Shown here: positions 18,304 to 26,693 of the stretch, one piece after another
Layout: each line of letters begins with the position of its first letter
How positions within the stretch are numbered: the stretch's first letter is position 1
Position numbers and translations under genes: made by a program
Assembly (NCBI RefSeq): GCF_035917335.1
Contig: NZ_CP109067.1
Location: 5,331,001-5,395,000 of the forward strand
Direction of reading: 5' to 3'
DNA length: 64,000 nt
Source of the DNA: Micromonospora sp. NBC_01813
GTDB lineage: Bacteria; Actinomycetota; Actinomycetes; Mycobacteriales; Micromonosporaceae
The notes under the pieces: generated by a model
Told to the model about the DNA's origin: nothing
The model's input: the letters and a program-made list of their open reading frames with translations, nothing else
Database searches by the model: none

Positions 18304-18971
18304 CGCGGCCCTCGGGCCGGGTCCAGCAGCCGTCGGGACTGATCCGGCGGCGGTCCGACCGGGCTCAGCCGGACTCGGGTGCCCGGAGCGAGGGTCGCGG
18401 GCTGCTCGCGGTCGAGGTCGAACAGCACCAGGTCGGTACGGCCGACCAGTTGCCAGCCACCGGGCGAGGCGGTCGGATAGATCCCGGCGTACTCGCCGGC
18501 CAGGGCGACCGACCCGGCCGGTACCGCCGGGCGTGGGCTGGCGCGGCGCGGCACCGTCCAGCTGGCCGGCAGCCCGGTCAGGTATCCGAACCCGGGAGCG
18601 AAGCCGCAGAACGCCACGGTGAACTCGATACCGGTGAGGCGCTCGACAGCCCCGGTGACGTCGACGCCCCAGTGCCGGGCGACCTCCGCCAGGTCCGGTC
18701 CGTCGTAGCGGACCGGCACGGTTACCATCGTGGCGCTGGTGGCTTCGCTGGGCGCCGGTGGTGGCCAGCTGGCGACCTGAGTCGCGGTGGCCGCCGGGTC
18801 GGGCAGCCCATCGAGCAGGATCGTCCGGGCGGCGGGCACGATGTCGACAACGGCCAGTTCGCCGAGGTCACGGCGGCGGCTCAGCTCGGCTCGCCACGCC
18901 TCGATGTCTGCGGCCTCCGGCGTGGCCCATTCGAGGAGCAACGCCCGGCGGCCGACCGGACGCAACCGCAT
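18300..18971 (-). CDS. pxpB: 5-oxoprolinase subunit B (KipI family)
   Basis: 223 aa from the ATG at 18971 (MRLRPVGRRALLLEW), which matches the usual family start; the frame stays open to a GTG at 18995 that would add eight atypical residues. The AHS1 fold motifs are IPVRYDGPDLAEVA-like (here VPVRYDGPDL), FCGFAPGFGYLTGLP, VPAGSVALAGEYAGIYP and GGWQLVGRT. First gene of the pxpB-pxpC-pxpA operon. Divergent from the hemolysin III gene, with inverted repeats in the 83-bp gap. Confidence 0.93.
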   Translation of the reverse strand: MRLRPVGRRALLLEWATPEAADIEAWRAELSRRRDLGELAVVDIVPAARTILLDGLPDPAATATQVASWPPPAPSEATSATMVTVPVRYDGPDLAEVARHWGVDVTGAVERLTGIEFTVAFCGFAPGFGYLTGLPASWTVPRRASPRPAVPAGSVALAGEYAGIYPTASPGGWQLVGRTDLVLFDLDREQPATLAPGTRVRLSPVGPPPDQSRRLLDPARGPR

Positions 18972-19003
18972 GTGGCCATCTTCGCGCAGCGGCACCAGTT
19001 GAC

Positions 19004-19045
19004 GTGAGGCGTCTCACTACCAGGCGGTAACCTACGGTGCCGTAG
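19004..19045. promoter_or_regulatory. Inverted repeats in the pxpB / hemolysin III divergent region
   Basis: GTGAG-GCGT-CTCAC (19004-19017) and CTACGG-TG-CCGTAG (19032-19045) lie between the two divergent starts, the second about 10 bp before the GTG of the rightward gene. They are candidate operators controlling one or both genes. No matching regulator gene is adjacent. Confidence 0.35.
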
Positions 19046-19054
19046 CCTTATCTC

Positions 19055-19732
19055 GTGACCACCGAAGCGCCCCTCCGCCTCAAGCCGGTCGACCTGGGCA
19101 AACCTCGGATGCGCGGCTGGCTGCATACGTACGCCTTCTTCGTAGCCCTGGTCAGCGGGATCGTGCTCTGCTCGCTGGCGGCCACCCGATCGGGCTGGAC
19201 CCCGCTGATCAGTTGTGTCGTCTACAGCCTGACGGTCTGCGGACTGTTCGGCACCAGCGCGCTGTATCACCGCCGGGTCTGGTCGGAGCGCGCCTACCAG
19301 GTGATGCGCCGGCTCGACCACTCCATGATCTTCATCTTCATCGCGGGCACCTATACGCCGTTCTGCCTGCTCCTGCTCCCCGGGCGCAGCGCGGCGATCA
19401 TGCTCGCGGTGGTGTGGGCGGGAGCCCTCGGCGGGGTGGCGATGAAACTGATCTGGCCGCATCTGCCGCGCTGGGCAGGAGCCCCGCTCTACATCGCCCT
19501 CGGTTGGGTCGCGGTGGCGGTGCTGCCCGACATTCTGCGCTACGGCGGCGTCACCGCGTTGGTGCTGCTGATCATCGGCGGCGCGGTGTACAGCGTCGGC
19601 GCGGTCTTCTACGCGCTGCGGCGACCGAACCCGTGGCCGACGGTCTTCGGCCACCACGAGTTCTTCCACGCCTGCACCCTCGTGGCCGCACTCTGCCACC
19701 ACATCGCGATCTACTTCGCCCTCTACGCCTGA
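19055..19732 (+). CDS. trhA: Hemolysin III / TrhA family membrane protein
   Basis: 225 aa, seven predicted transmembrane helices. Start GTG at 19055. Diagnostic motifs of the PAQR/hemolysin III superfamily: FGTSALYHR (metal-ligand His), RRLDHSMIFIFIAGTYTPF, and GHHEFFHACTLVAALCHH near the C terminus, giving the Ser/Asp/three-His zinc site. The name is historical; members act in membrane lipid homeostasis rather than lysis. Faces the DUF6458 gene convergently across a long inverted repeat. Confidence 0.92.
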   Translation: MTTEAPLRLKPVDLGKPRMRGWLHTYAFFVALVSGIVLCSLAATRSGWTPLISCVVYSLTVCGLFGTSALYHRRVWSERAYQVMRRLDHSMIFIFIAGTYTPFCLLLLPGRSAAIMLAVVWAGALGGVAMKLIWPHLPRWAGAPLYIALGWVAVAVLPDILRYGGVTALVLLIIGGAVYSVGAVFYALRRPNPWPTVFGHHEFFHACTLVAALCHHIAIYFALYA

Positions 19733-19754
19733 CCGGCCCCCACTCCACCCACTC

Positions 19755-19822
19755 CACGACGATCTTGCAATTATCGACAGCATTTGTCCACTTTGTCCAT
19801 CGATAAGTGCAAGATCGCCGTG
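19755..19822. terminator. Long inverted repeat between convergent genes
   Basis: Arms 19755-19777 and 19800-19822 are complementary over 23 nt with two mismatches (core CGATCTTGCA..TTATCGA against TCGATAA..TGCAAGATCG). The 22-nt loop contains the direct repeat TTTGTCCAcTTTGTCCA. It sits between trhA (+) and the DUF6458 gene (-) and probably terminates both. Its lower GC content and symmetry also resemble a small dispersed palindromic repeat. Confidence 0.7.
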
Positions 19823-19832
19823 GAAGGCGGGG

Positions 19833-20111
19833 TCAGACGGGGCGACCCGGGCGGCGGACCTCCCGGTACTGCTCCTCGACCACCCGGTCGGTCTCGACCG
19901 GAGCCGCGACCACTGCCGGATCGTCGGACCGGGTCACCACGGTGCGCCGCCGGCTCTGCCAGAACCACAGGGTCAGGACGAGCCCGAACGCTCCGGCCAC
20001 CATCAGCACCCAGCCGACGGTGGTCAAGTTGAGAAAACCCAGTTCAGCCTCGACCGCGAAGGCCAGGATGGCACCTACCGCGATGAGGAAGATGCTGCCA
20101 CCGATACCCAC
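19833..20111 (-). CDS. DUF6458 small membrane protein (copy 1)
   Basis: 92 aa from the GTG at 20111, preceded by AAGGAGG. The sequence starts MGIGGSIFLIAVGAILAFAV, a first transmembrane helix, followed by a second (VGWVLMVAGAFGLVLTLWFW) and a basic/acidic cytosolic tail (QSRRRTVV...). This two-helix pattern is the DUF6458 family. A close paralogue lies at 20777-21037, and the two flank the SixA phosphatase gene. Function unknown. Confidence 0.85.
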   Translation of the reverse strand: MGIGGSIFLIAVGAILAFAVEAELGFLNLTTVGWVLMVAGAFGLVLTLWFWQSRRRTVVTRSDDPAVVAAPVETDRVVEEQYREVRRPGRPV

Positions 20112-20227
20112 TTCGAACCTCCTTGGCTACTACCGGCATCGTCGTGCCGGCCGGACGCCGCTTGTGAGGTAGCGGCGCGCACCGATGTACCCAGGCGCTT
20201 CTCGGCTCAATCAGGCATGCTGTCCCG

Positions 20228-20728
20228 ATGACGCGACGCGGGATCGTGCTGCTGCGCCACGCCAAGGCCGAGCAGCCTGACCAGATGGCGGACACCGAAC
20301 GCGGGCTCACGCCCCGCGGTCACTCGGATGCGGCGCATGCGGGACGCTGGCTGGCGAGCCAGGAACTCTGGCCCGAGTTGGTGGTCTGCTCACCGGCGCG
20401 GCGCACCCGGCAGACCTGGCACGAGGTGTCGGCGGCGGGTCCGCAGGTCCCGACCCGATTCGAACCCCTGTTGTACGGCGGAACGGCCCGCGACCTGATG
20501 ACCCTGGTACGGAGTCTCGACGCGGACGTCAGCCGGGTGCTCGTCGTCGGGCACAACCCGACGATCTCCTACTTCTCGGCCCTGCTGGACCCGGCCGGTG
20601 CCAGCGACAGCGGGCTGCGTACCTGCGGGATCGCCGTGCACGAGTTCACCGGTGACTGGTCCGGGTGCGGGCCGGAGGCGGCCCCGTCGACGAACGCGTA
20701 CACCGCGCGGGGGGCGAACGCCGGCTGA
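20228..20728 (+). CDS. SixA-like histidine phosphatase
   Basis: 166 aa, histidine phosphatase superfamily (branch 1). The catalytic motif is LLRHAKAE near residues 8-15, where the RH pair supplies the phospho-accepting histidine. Later motifs are VVCSPARRTRQTW and VLVVGHNPTIS, with the second catalytic His. Size and motif match SixA, which dephosphorylates HPt domains in E. coli; the actinobacterial substrate is unknown. The last codons lie inside one arm of a long inverted repeat. Confidence 0.88.
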   Translation: MTRRGIVLLRHAKAEQPDQMADTERGLTPRGHSDAAHAGRWLASQELWPELVVCSPARRTRQTWHEVSAAGPQVPTRFEPLLYGGTARDLMTLVRSLDADVSRVLVVGHNPTISYFSALLDPAGASDSGLRTCGIAVHEFTGDWSGCGPEAAPSTNAYTARGANAG

Positions 20729-20763
20729 GCCGGTGCGGTTCGCCCACCCGCGCGGTGTACGCG
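20695..20763. terminator. Extended inverted repeat spanning the sixA stop codon
   Basis: The left arm 20695-20719 and right arm 20738-20763 are complementary over about 25 bp with one bulged base. The loop (20720-20737) contains a smaller CCGGCT/AGCCGG stem and the stop codon. It lies between two convergent genes and is the probable bidirectional terminator. Confidence 0.75.
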
Positions 20764-20776
20764 GAGTCGGTCTGAA

Positions 20777-21037
20777 TCAGTTGGGTGGCTGCGGCGGTTC
20801 CGCCGGCGGCGGCACCATCTGCGCCGGATGGGAGAGTTTGTTCTCCTCGACGATCACCGTCCGGGCCCGGCGACGACGGTCGTTCCAGAACCAGAGCACG
20901 GTGAGCAGGATCGCCAGGCCCGCCAGCATCAGCACCCAGCCCACGGCTTGCACGTCGAGCCACCAGACGTCCGCCCGTACGGCGTACGCCAGGATGGCGC
21001 CTACTGCGATGAGGAAGATTCCACTGCCGATACCCAT
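20777..21037 (-). CDS. DUF6458 small membrane protein (copy 2)
   Basis: 86 aa from the ATG at 21035-21037, chosen because AAGGAG lies just upstream and the protein then starts MGIGSGIFLIAVGAILAYAV like its paralogue at 19833-20111. Two transmembrane helices are followed by a charged tail (NDRRRRARTVIVEE) and a Pro-rich end. The longer in-frame extension to 21163 has no ribosome-binding site. The pair probably arose by duplication. Function unknown. Confidence 0.85.
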   Translation of the reverse strand: MGIGSGIFLIAVGAILAYAVRADVWWLDVQAVGWVLMLAGLAILLTVLWFWNDRRRRARTVIVEENKLSHPAQMVPPPAEPPQPPN

Positions 21038-21207
21038 GTGTGCACTCCTTGTGCGGTCGCTACAAGTTGTGCGATCGCCTGCTGATCTACCCGGCAGGCA
21101 GGGTGCGAAACAGCGGGAGACGCGGGAGCGGCCGGCGAGCAGGAGGGCTCTCGCCGGCCGCATGGCGCGGTGGGTGAAGGTGAGGTGAAGTCTCTGGTCT
21201 CAACCGG

Positions 21208-23064
21208 TCAGAAGGCGTCCTCGGGCAGATCCATCACGTCGAGCGTCGTGGCGGCGATGATCCGGCGATCCGAACCGATGCGGGGCAGCACCTCGCTGGC
21301 GAAGAACCGGGCGGCGGCGACCTTGCCCTGGTAGAAGGATCGGTCGGCGGCCGAGACGTCACCGGTCAGCGCGGTCAGCGCGACCTCTGCCTGGCGCTGC
21401 AGCAGCCAGGCGATCACCACGTCGCCGAGGGCCAGCAGCAGTCGGCGACTGCTCAGCCCGACCTTGTACAGCGAGCGTGGCTCGCCGCCCTGCGCCTCAC
21501 CCAACCAGCCGGTCATCACACCGAGGATGTTCTGCACCTCGCCGAGCGCCCGACCGAGGGCCGCCCGCTCCTCCTTGAGCTGACCGTTGCCGCCCTCGGC
21601 CTCGATGAAGCCCTGGATCTCGGTGGCGACCGCCATCAGCGACTGACCGTTGTCCCGCACGATCTTGCGGAAGAACAGGTCGAGGCTCTGGATCGCGGTG
21701 GTGCCCTCGTACAGGGTGTCGATCTTCGAGTCCCGGACGTACTGCTCGAGTGGGTAGTCCTCCAGGAAGCCGGAACCGCCGAACGTCTGCAGCGACTCGT
21801 GGCTGAGTAGTTCGTAGGCGCGTTCCGAACCGCACCCCTTGACCAGCGGCAGCAGCAGGTCGTTGACCCGCTTGGCAACCTTGACGGTCTCCTCGTCGCC
21901 GGCCGCCCGAGCGATGTTGATCTTGTCCTGCCAGCTGGCGGTGTAGCAGACCAGGGCGCGCAGACCTTCGGCGTACGACTTCTGCAGCATCAGCGACCGG
22001 CGTACGTCCGGGTGGTTGGTGATCGCGACCCGGGGTGCCGACTTGTCGGTGCTCTGCAGCAGGTCGGCGCCCTGGACCCGGTTCTTGGCGTACTCCAGGG
22101 CGTTGAGGTAGCCGGTGGACAGGGTGGCGATCGACTTCGCGCCGACCAGCATCCGGGCGTACTCGATGATCAGGAACATCTGTCGGATGCCGTCGTGCAC
22201 GTCGCCGAGCAGCCAGCCCTTGGCCGGCACGCCGTGCTCGCCGAAGGTGAGCTCGCAGGTGGTGGAGACCTTCAGCCCCATCTTGTGCTCGACGTTGGTC
22301 GCGAAGACGCCGTTGCGTTCGCCGAGCTCCCCGGTGGCCGAGTCGAAGTGGAACTTCGGCACGACGAACAGGGACAGGCCCTTGGTGCCCGGGCCGCCGG
22401 CACCGTCGACGCCGACCGGGCGGGCCAGCACGTAGTGGATGATGTTGTCGCTCAGGTCGTGCTCACCGCTGGTGATGAACCGCTTGACGCCTTCGATGTG
22501 GAAGGAGCCGTCCGGCTGCGGAATCGCCCGGGTGCGGCCGGCACCGACGTCGGAGCCGGCGTCCGGCTCGGTCAGCACCATCGTCGAGGCCCACTGCTTG
22601 TCGACGAAGAGCTTCGCCCATTCCTTCTGCTCCGGGGTGCCCTCGACGTAGAGGGTGTGGGCGAAGGACGGTCCGGAGGCGTACATCCAGACCGGCGCGT
22701 TGGAGCCGAGCACCAGGTCGGCCAGCGACCACCAGAGCGCACGGGGCGCGTTGGTGCCGCCCAGCGCCTCCGGCAGGTCCAACCGCCAGAACTCGGCGGC
22801 CATGAACGCCTGGAACGACCGGTGGAACTCCGCCGGCATGCGCACCGAGTGGGTGGCCGGGTCGAAGACCGGCGGATTGCGGTCGCCCGGCACGAAGCTG
22901 GCCGCGAACTCCTCGCGGGCCAGCCGATCGACCTCGGCGAGGATGCTCCGCGCGGTGTCGACATCGAGGTCGGCGTAGGGCGCCTGACCAAGGGTGCGGT
23001 CAGCGCCGAAGACCTCGAAGAGGTTGAACTCAAGATCCCTGAGGTTGCTCTTGTAGTGGGTCAT
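21208..23064 (-). CDS. Large acyl-CoA dehydrogenase (FadE type)
   Basis: 618-aa FAD-dependent acyl-CoA dehydrogenase of the long actinobacterial subclass with an N-terminal extension ([20 protein letters not shown]) and an extra C-terminal domain. Core motifs: [17 protein letters not shown] (FAD/substrate loop), [13 protein letters not shown], and [37 protein letters not shown], where the catalytic Glu lies in YEGTTA. It catalyses the first step of fatty-acid or related CoA-ester beta-oxidation. It stands alone with a palindromic operator between promoter and start codon. Substrate chain length cannot be read from the sequence. Confidence 0.94.
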   Translation of the reverse strand: MTHYKSNLRDLEFNLFEVFGADRTLGQAPYADLDVDTARSILAEVDRLAREEFAASFVPGDRNPPVFDPATHSVRMPAEFHRSFQAFMAAEFWRLDLPEALGGTNAPRALWWSLADLVLGSNAPVWMYASGPSFAHTLYVEGTPEQKEWAKLFVDKQWASTMVLTEPDAGSDVGAGRTRAIPQPDGSFHIEGVKRFITSGEHDLSDNIIHYVLARPVGVDGAGGPGTKGLSLFVVPKFHFDSATGELGERNGVFATNVEHKMGLKVSTTCELTFGEHGVPAKGWLLGDVHDGIRQMFLIIEYARMLVGAKSIATLSTGYLNALEYAKNRVQGADLLQSTDKSAPRVAITNHPDVRRSLMLQKSYAEGLRALVCYTASWQDKINIARAAGDEETVKVAKRVNDLLLPLVKGCGSERAYELLSHESLQTFGGSGFLEDYPLEQYVRDSKIDTLYEGTTAIQSLDLFFRKIVRDNGQSLMAVATEIQGFIEAEGGNGQLKEERAALGRALGEVQNILGVMTGWLGEAQGGEPRSLYKVGLSSRRLLLALGDVVIAWLLQRQAEVALTALTGDVSAADRSFYQGKVAAARFFASEVLPRIGSDRRIIAATTLDVMDLPEDAF

Positions 23065-23091
23065 CGAGTGGTGGCCCCCGCTCCCGGAAGT

Positions 23092-23107
23092 GTTACTGGT
23101 CAGTAAC
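23092..23107. promoter_or_regulatory. Palindromic TetR-type operator upstream of acyl-CoA dehydrogenase
   Basis: GTTACTG-GT-CAGTAAC is a 7-2-7 inverted repeat located 28 bp before the start codon. This size and position are typical for TetR-family fatty-acid regulators. The regulator gene is not adjacent. Confidence 0.6.
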
Positions 23108-23349
23108 CACCACTGTATTACTCCCGGGTAGCCAACGACAAGTCCGTCTGGCAGGGCGACCGGGGCCGCCCCACTCGACCGGCGAGCATTGGCTGGCTTT
23201 AGTCCGTTTGGCGTTCAATGACCGTGAAGGGAGGTAAAGGATGATGCGTCGGCCGTTACCGACTTCGCGGGAGATCGTTTTGCTCGGTGCAAGACCCCTA
23301 CAAAACGGCAAATCCGGATAACCGTCTGATTCAACCCGAGGAGGTCGAG

Positions 23350-23469
23350 GTGTCCATCATCCGACTGTTCGATTCGCTGATCGACCCCATTGCCGGCCGC
23401 CGCTACGTCGGTCGTCACCGGGCCCTCACCACCGGCAACAGCTTCCTGGCCGTACCCCGCCTCGCCTGA
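23350..23469 (+). CDS. 39-aa small protein
   Basis: A GTG at 23350 is preceded by an ideal GAGGAGG (23338-23343), and the frame runs to TGA at 23469. The product reads MSIIRLFDSLIDPIAGRRYV... ending AVPRLA: a short hydrophobic/amphipathic first half then basic residues. The frame is open slightly further upstream (23287), but the ribosome-binding site points to this start. Nothing similar is recognised by eye. The gene abuts the convergent SpoIIE phosphatase. Confidence 0.5.
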   Translation: MSIIRLFDSLIDPIAGRRYVGRHRALTTGNSFLAVPRLA

Positions 23470-23473
23470 CAGA

Positions 23474-24604
23474 TCAGCTTTCGGCGGCGCCGACCTCCCA
23501 GCTCGGCACGGACGGGGCGGGCACCGCCCCCGAACCGGTGTACTCCATCAACACCAGCGCGATGTCGTCGTCGAGCCGGCCGTACACCCATTCGATCAGC
23601 GCCGTCTCCAACGACGCCAGGCCGTCACCGACCGTTCCATGACCGAGCAGTCGCCATGCTCGTTCCGCCGTCGGGAAGAACGCGCCGTCGCGCCGCGCCT
23701 CCCCCAGTCCGTCGGTGAACAGCAGCAACCGGTCACCTGGCTCCAGGCGCTCGACCCGTGGGCGTACCACCGGCATGAAACCCAGCGGCGGCGCCGGCGC
23801 CGGCGGTTCCAACGCGATCACCTCGCCCCGCCGCAACAGCAGCGGCGCCGGGTGGCCGCAGTTGACGATGGTCAGGGTGCCGCCACGTTCCTCGACAAGG
23901 GCGGCGGTCACGAAGTCCTCGTCGCCGACGCTGCGGGCCACCGCCCGGTCGAGATCCGCGACGATCGCCCGCAGGTCGGCCCGCTCATATGCGACATGTC
24001 GGTATGAACCAAGCACGATACTGGCCAGCCGTACGGCGTCCAGACCCTTGCCGCGCACGTCGCCGATGATCATCCGTACGCCGTAGGGCGTGTCGACGGC
24101 CTCGTACAGGTCGCCGCCGATGTCGGCGGCGGCGGTGGCCGAAATGTACCGACCCGCCACCGCCAGCGCGCCGACCTGCGGCCCGAGCGGGCGAAGCACC
24201 GCCTGCTGGGCCACCGAGGCGAGCCGGGACAGCTCGGCGATCTGCCGCGCCTGGCGTTCCCGGATCACCGCGACCGCTGCCGCCAGACCGGTGGCCAACG
24301 CGATACCGACCACGTTCACGGCGGTGGCCAGCGACACCATCTGACCGGTCAGCGCGAACGTCCCGCCGACCAGGGTGGCCAACACGCCGATGGAGAGCAC
24401 CACCCGCCAGGTGGCGAAGGCGGCGGCGAGGAACGGCGCCGCGGCCACCAGCCCGACGTAGTTCGCTCCGGTGCCGTCGGCGATCTCCACCACCGAGACG
24501 AGAGTGAGCAGCACGAGGGCCGCGCCGAGGCCGACGCGGGATCCGGAACTCAGTGGGCGGCGACCGCCCATCGGGATGATGTGCATGGGTACGCGAAACA
24601 GCAT
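23474..24604 (-). CDS. Membrane-bound SpoIIE-type PP2C phosphatase
   Basis: 376 aa. Residues ~20-115 contain four to five hydrophobic segments (VGLGAALVLLTLV, YVGLVAAAPFLAAAFA, VVLSIGVLATLVGGTF, AVNVVGIALATGLAAAVAV), then a short coiled linker (RERQARQIAELSRLASVAQQAVLRP). The SpoIIE/PP2C domain follows: AADIGGDLYEA, MIIGDVRGKGLDAVRLAS, VNCGHPAPLLLRRG, LLLFTDGLGEARRD, DDDIALVLMEY, containing the metal-binding aspartates. Such proteins usually dephosphorylate anti-anti-sigma factors in sigma-B-like networks. No partner kinase or antagonist gene is adjacent. In-frame Met at residues 7 and 12 are alternative starts. Confidence 0.9.
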   Translation of the reverse strand: MLFRVPMHIIPMGGRRPLSSGSRVGLGAALVLLTLVSVVEIADGTGANYVGLVAAAPFLAAAFATWRVVLSIGVLATLVGGTFALTGQMVSLATAVNVVGIALATGLAAAVAVIRERQARQIAELSRLASVAQQAVLRPLGPQVGALAVAGRYISATAAADIGGDLYEAVDTPYGVRMIIGDVRGKGLDAVRLASIVLGSYRHVAYERADLRAIVADLDRAVARSVGDEDFVTAALVEERGGTLTIVNCGHPAPLLLRRGEVIALEPPAPAPPLGFMPVVRPRVERLEPGDRLLLFTDGLGEARRDGAFFPTAERAWRLLGHGTVGDGLASLETALIEWVYGRLDDDIALVLMEYTGSGAVPAPSVPSWEVGAAES

Positions 24605-24780
24605 GACTCATCAGCGGCGGCGGCCCAACGGTGTTGACCCCTCGTCTGACCCGGTTCTGGCCACCTGGGGTACTCAAGACGCTCGCCCCGCCCCGCACGC
24701 CTCCACCGGCGGAAACCGGTTGCTCAACCTGCGGTCAAAAATCGGAATGGCACAGACCGCCGCTGACCAGCACTTCAGCC

Positions 24781-24796
24781 CTGATTGGCTAATCAG
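24781..24796. terminator. Small hairpin downstream of the RlpA-like gene
   Basis: CTGATT-GGCT-AATCAG (24781-24796) is a 6-bp stem 10 bp beyond the RlpA-like stop on the reverse strand. It is weak; it may terminate that gene. The rest of 24605-24805 shows nothing definite. Confidence 0.3.
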
Positions 24797-24805
24797 TCAT
24801 CACAT

Positions 24806-25498
24806 TCAGTCACCGAGGATCTCGTACCGGACCTCGAGGTGCCCCATGGCAAGCGCGGCAATCTTCTCAAATGCCCCACGAGCGAGATCCAGGCACCGGC
24901 CATCCACGAACGGACCCCGATCGTTGATCCGCACCACCACCGCGGCGCCGGTCTGCGGATTGGTCACCCGCACCTTCGTGCCGAACGCCAACGTGCGGTG
25001 CGCGGCGGTCAGCCCGGACGGGTCGAACGACTCACCGTTCGCCGTGACCTGCCCACTCGCGTAGTAGGACGCCCCGCAGGTGCCACTGTCGACCACGGTC
25101 GTCGAATCGGCGGTCCGGACGGCCGACCCGGCCGAACTGTCGGCCGCCGCCGGGGTCGACGGCCGCGCCGCTGTCGGAGTCGGGGACGCAGAAGGAGTCG
25201 GCGAACTCGTCGTAGCGGCCCGGTCGGCACCACGGGCCGCCCGCGCCGATTCGGTCGAGCGGTCCGCCCCCGGTGTCGCAGAGGCACCCGTCGGCAGGTC
25301 CCCGGCGGATTCGCCGGGGACCGGCGTACCAGGGGCAGCCGAGGACGAGACCGTCGTCGACGGGGCCGGGCCCGCGCCGCCGGTCAACTCCAGCGCCGCT
25401 GTGGCCCCGCCGGCCAGCACCACGACGACGAGGGCGACCACCAGCCACGGCGCGAACCGTAGCCGGGGCGAGCGGGCGGTGCGGTGCCGAGGGGTCAT
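24806..25498 (-). CDS. RlpA-like double-psi beta-barrel exported protein
   Basis: 230 aa from the ATG at 25498, preceded by CCAGGAG. A basic N terminus and one membrane helix (LRFAPWLVVALVVVVLAGGA, ~15-35) act as signal anchor. A ~100-residue Ser/Thr/Pro/Ala-rich linker crosses the wall. The C-terminal ~95 residues form the RlpA/DPBB domain: GTCGASYYASGQVTANGESFD, LAFGTKVRVTN, VVRINDRGPFVDGRCLDLARGAFEKIA. The Asp and His seen in lytic RlpA enzymes are only partly obvious (INDRGPF is kept), so cell-wall binding or lytic transglycosylase activity are both possible. Confidence 0.85.
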   Translation of the reverse strand: MTPRHRTARSPRLRFAPWLVVALVVVVLAGGATAALELTGGAGPAPSTTVSSSAAPGTPVPGESAGDLPTGASATPGADRSTESARAARGADRAATTSSPTPSASPTPTAARPSTPAAADSSAGSAVRTADSTTVVDSGTCGASYYASGQVTANGESFDPSGLTAAHRTLAFGTKVRVTNPQTGAAVVVRINDRGPFVDGRCLDLARGAFEKIAALAMGHLEVRYEILGD

Positions 25499-25605
25499 GA
25501 CACACTCCTGGCAGGGGGCAACATAATCGCCCGGCACCGTAACCGGAGCAGCACTTGCCGTGTCAAGCCGACCAGGGCCATCGCCCGGCGGGTACCCGGT
25601 AGATC

Positions 25606-26175
25606 GTGAGCGCCGGGCATACTCGGGCGGTGACCGACCAGATCCGGCACCTGCTCATCGCCGCGTTCCGCTGGCACGACCCCGGCCCCGCCAGCAGTCA
25701 CCTGGTCAGCGACGCGTCCGGCTGGTGGCGCGAGCCAGCCATCCTCGCCGGCATCGGCCCCGCCCTCGCCACCCTGGTCACCGCCGACCAGCCGACCGTG
25801 GTGATGGCGCCACAGGTGACCGGTCTGCTCGTCGGCCCGCTGGTGGCCACCGCGCTCGGGGTGGGCGTCGTACCCGCGTACAAGGAAGATCCGCAGCGGG
25901 CCATCGCCGACGCCGCCACCTGGACCACGACGGCGCCCGACTACCGCGGCCGTACGCTGCGCCTCGGCATCCGCGACCGGCACCTGCACCCCGGCGACCG
26001 GGTGCTCCTGGTCGACGACTGGGCGACCAGCGGCGCTCAACTGCGGGCGATGGCCCAGCTCGCGCGAGCCAGGCAGGCGACCGTGACCGGCAGCGCCGTC
26101 ATCGTCGCCGACTGCCCGCCGGCCGTCGTCGACGAACTACGCATCCGGAGCCTGCTGCACAGTACGGAACTCTGA
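25606..26175 (+). CDS. Phosphoribosyltransferase-fold protein
   Basis: 189 aa. The PRPP-binding loop is seen as VLLVDDWATSGAQLRAMA (~130-147), the signature of type I phosphoribosyltransferases. The upstream segment VVMAPQVTGLLVGPLVATALGVGVVPAYKED resembles adenine phosphoribosyltransferase. The N-terminal residues are unlike classical Apt, so the substrate is uncertain (purine salvage is likely). Start GTG at 25606; a GTG at 25630 is an alternative. Confidence 0.75.
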   Translation: MSAGHTRAVTDQIRHLLIAAFRWHDPGPASSHLVSDASGWWREPAILAGIGPALATLVTADQPTVVMAPQVTGLLVGPLVATALGVGVVPAYKEDPQRAIADAATWTTTAPDYRGRTLRLGIRDRHLHPGDRVLLVDDWATSGAQLRAMAQLARARQATVTGSAVIVADCPPAVVDELRIRSLLHSTEL

Positions 26176-26181
26176 AGCGCG

Positions 26182-26625
26182 CTAGGGCGTCGCCTCGTGT
26201 CCCGGTCGGCCGGCCGTCCGCCGCGACTGCTTCATCTCCGCCTCGTGGATGTGCCGACGACCGGCCACCAGCTCGTCCCGGGCCGCCCGCTCCACCTGCT
26301 GGAACGTCGCGTAGTAGCCGTCGTCGAACTCCTCGACCAGCTGGAACGTCCAACGGCCCGGCAGCACGTTGCGGCCGATCAGGTCAGCTTCCACCCGGTC
26401 CGCGATCTGCTGATGGCCGGCCGCGCGGAGCAACTCGACCGCCCGGTCCAACGTCGCGTCCGCCCCGCCGATCAGCTGATGCATCGAGTAGAGGTGGCCA
26501 CGGGCGCGGTGCACCGTCTCCAGCGCCTTGCTCAGCTCGCCCAGCGCGGCCACCGTGGCATCGTCCACCCCGGCGGGGCGGGAGTGGGCGGCGTCCACCG
26601 AGCGCGGATCCGTCGGTTCCGGCAT
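26182..26625 (-). CDS. Conserved hypothetical helical protein
   Basis: 147 aa from the ATG at 26625; a TTG two codons upstream is also possible. Mostly helical: ATVAALGELSKALETVHRARGHLYSMHQLIGGAD, a four-helix-bundle-like N-terminal half, then GRNVLPGRWTFQLVEEFDDGYYATFQQVERAARDEL. There are no catalytic motifs or membrane segments. It is convergent with the phosphoribosyltransferase gene (6-bp gap) and divergent from the glycosyltransferase. Function unknown; the sequence looks like a widespread actinobacterial family. Confidence 0.7.
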   Translation of the reverse strand: MPEPTDPRSVDAAHSRPAGVDDATVAALGELSKALETVHRARGHLYSMHQLIGGADATLDRAVELLRAAGHQQIADRVEADLIGRNVLPGRWTFQLVEEFDDGYYATFQQVERAARDELVAGRRHIHEAEMKQSRRTAGRPGHEATP

Positions 26626-26693
26626 GGACAATTAGTACCAGGACACCCGACGGCACGACCGTAAGTCCCGAATCAACCACCACCAGTAAAGTC

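Noticed and set aside
25560-26693. N-terminal part of the long forward frame that ends in the glycosyltransferase
   Set aside because: It overlaps the phosphoribosyltransferase and the reverse hypothetical gene and reads as Arg/Pro/Gly-rich noise; only the part from about 26694 is glycosyltransferase.
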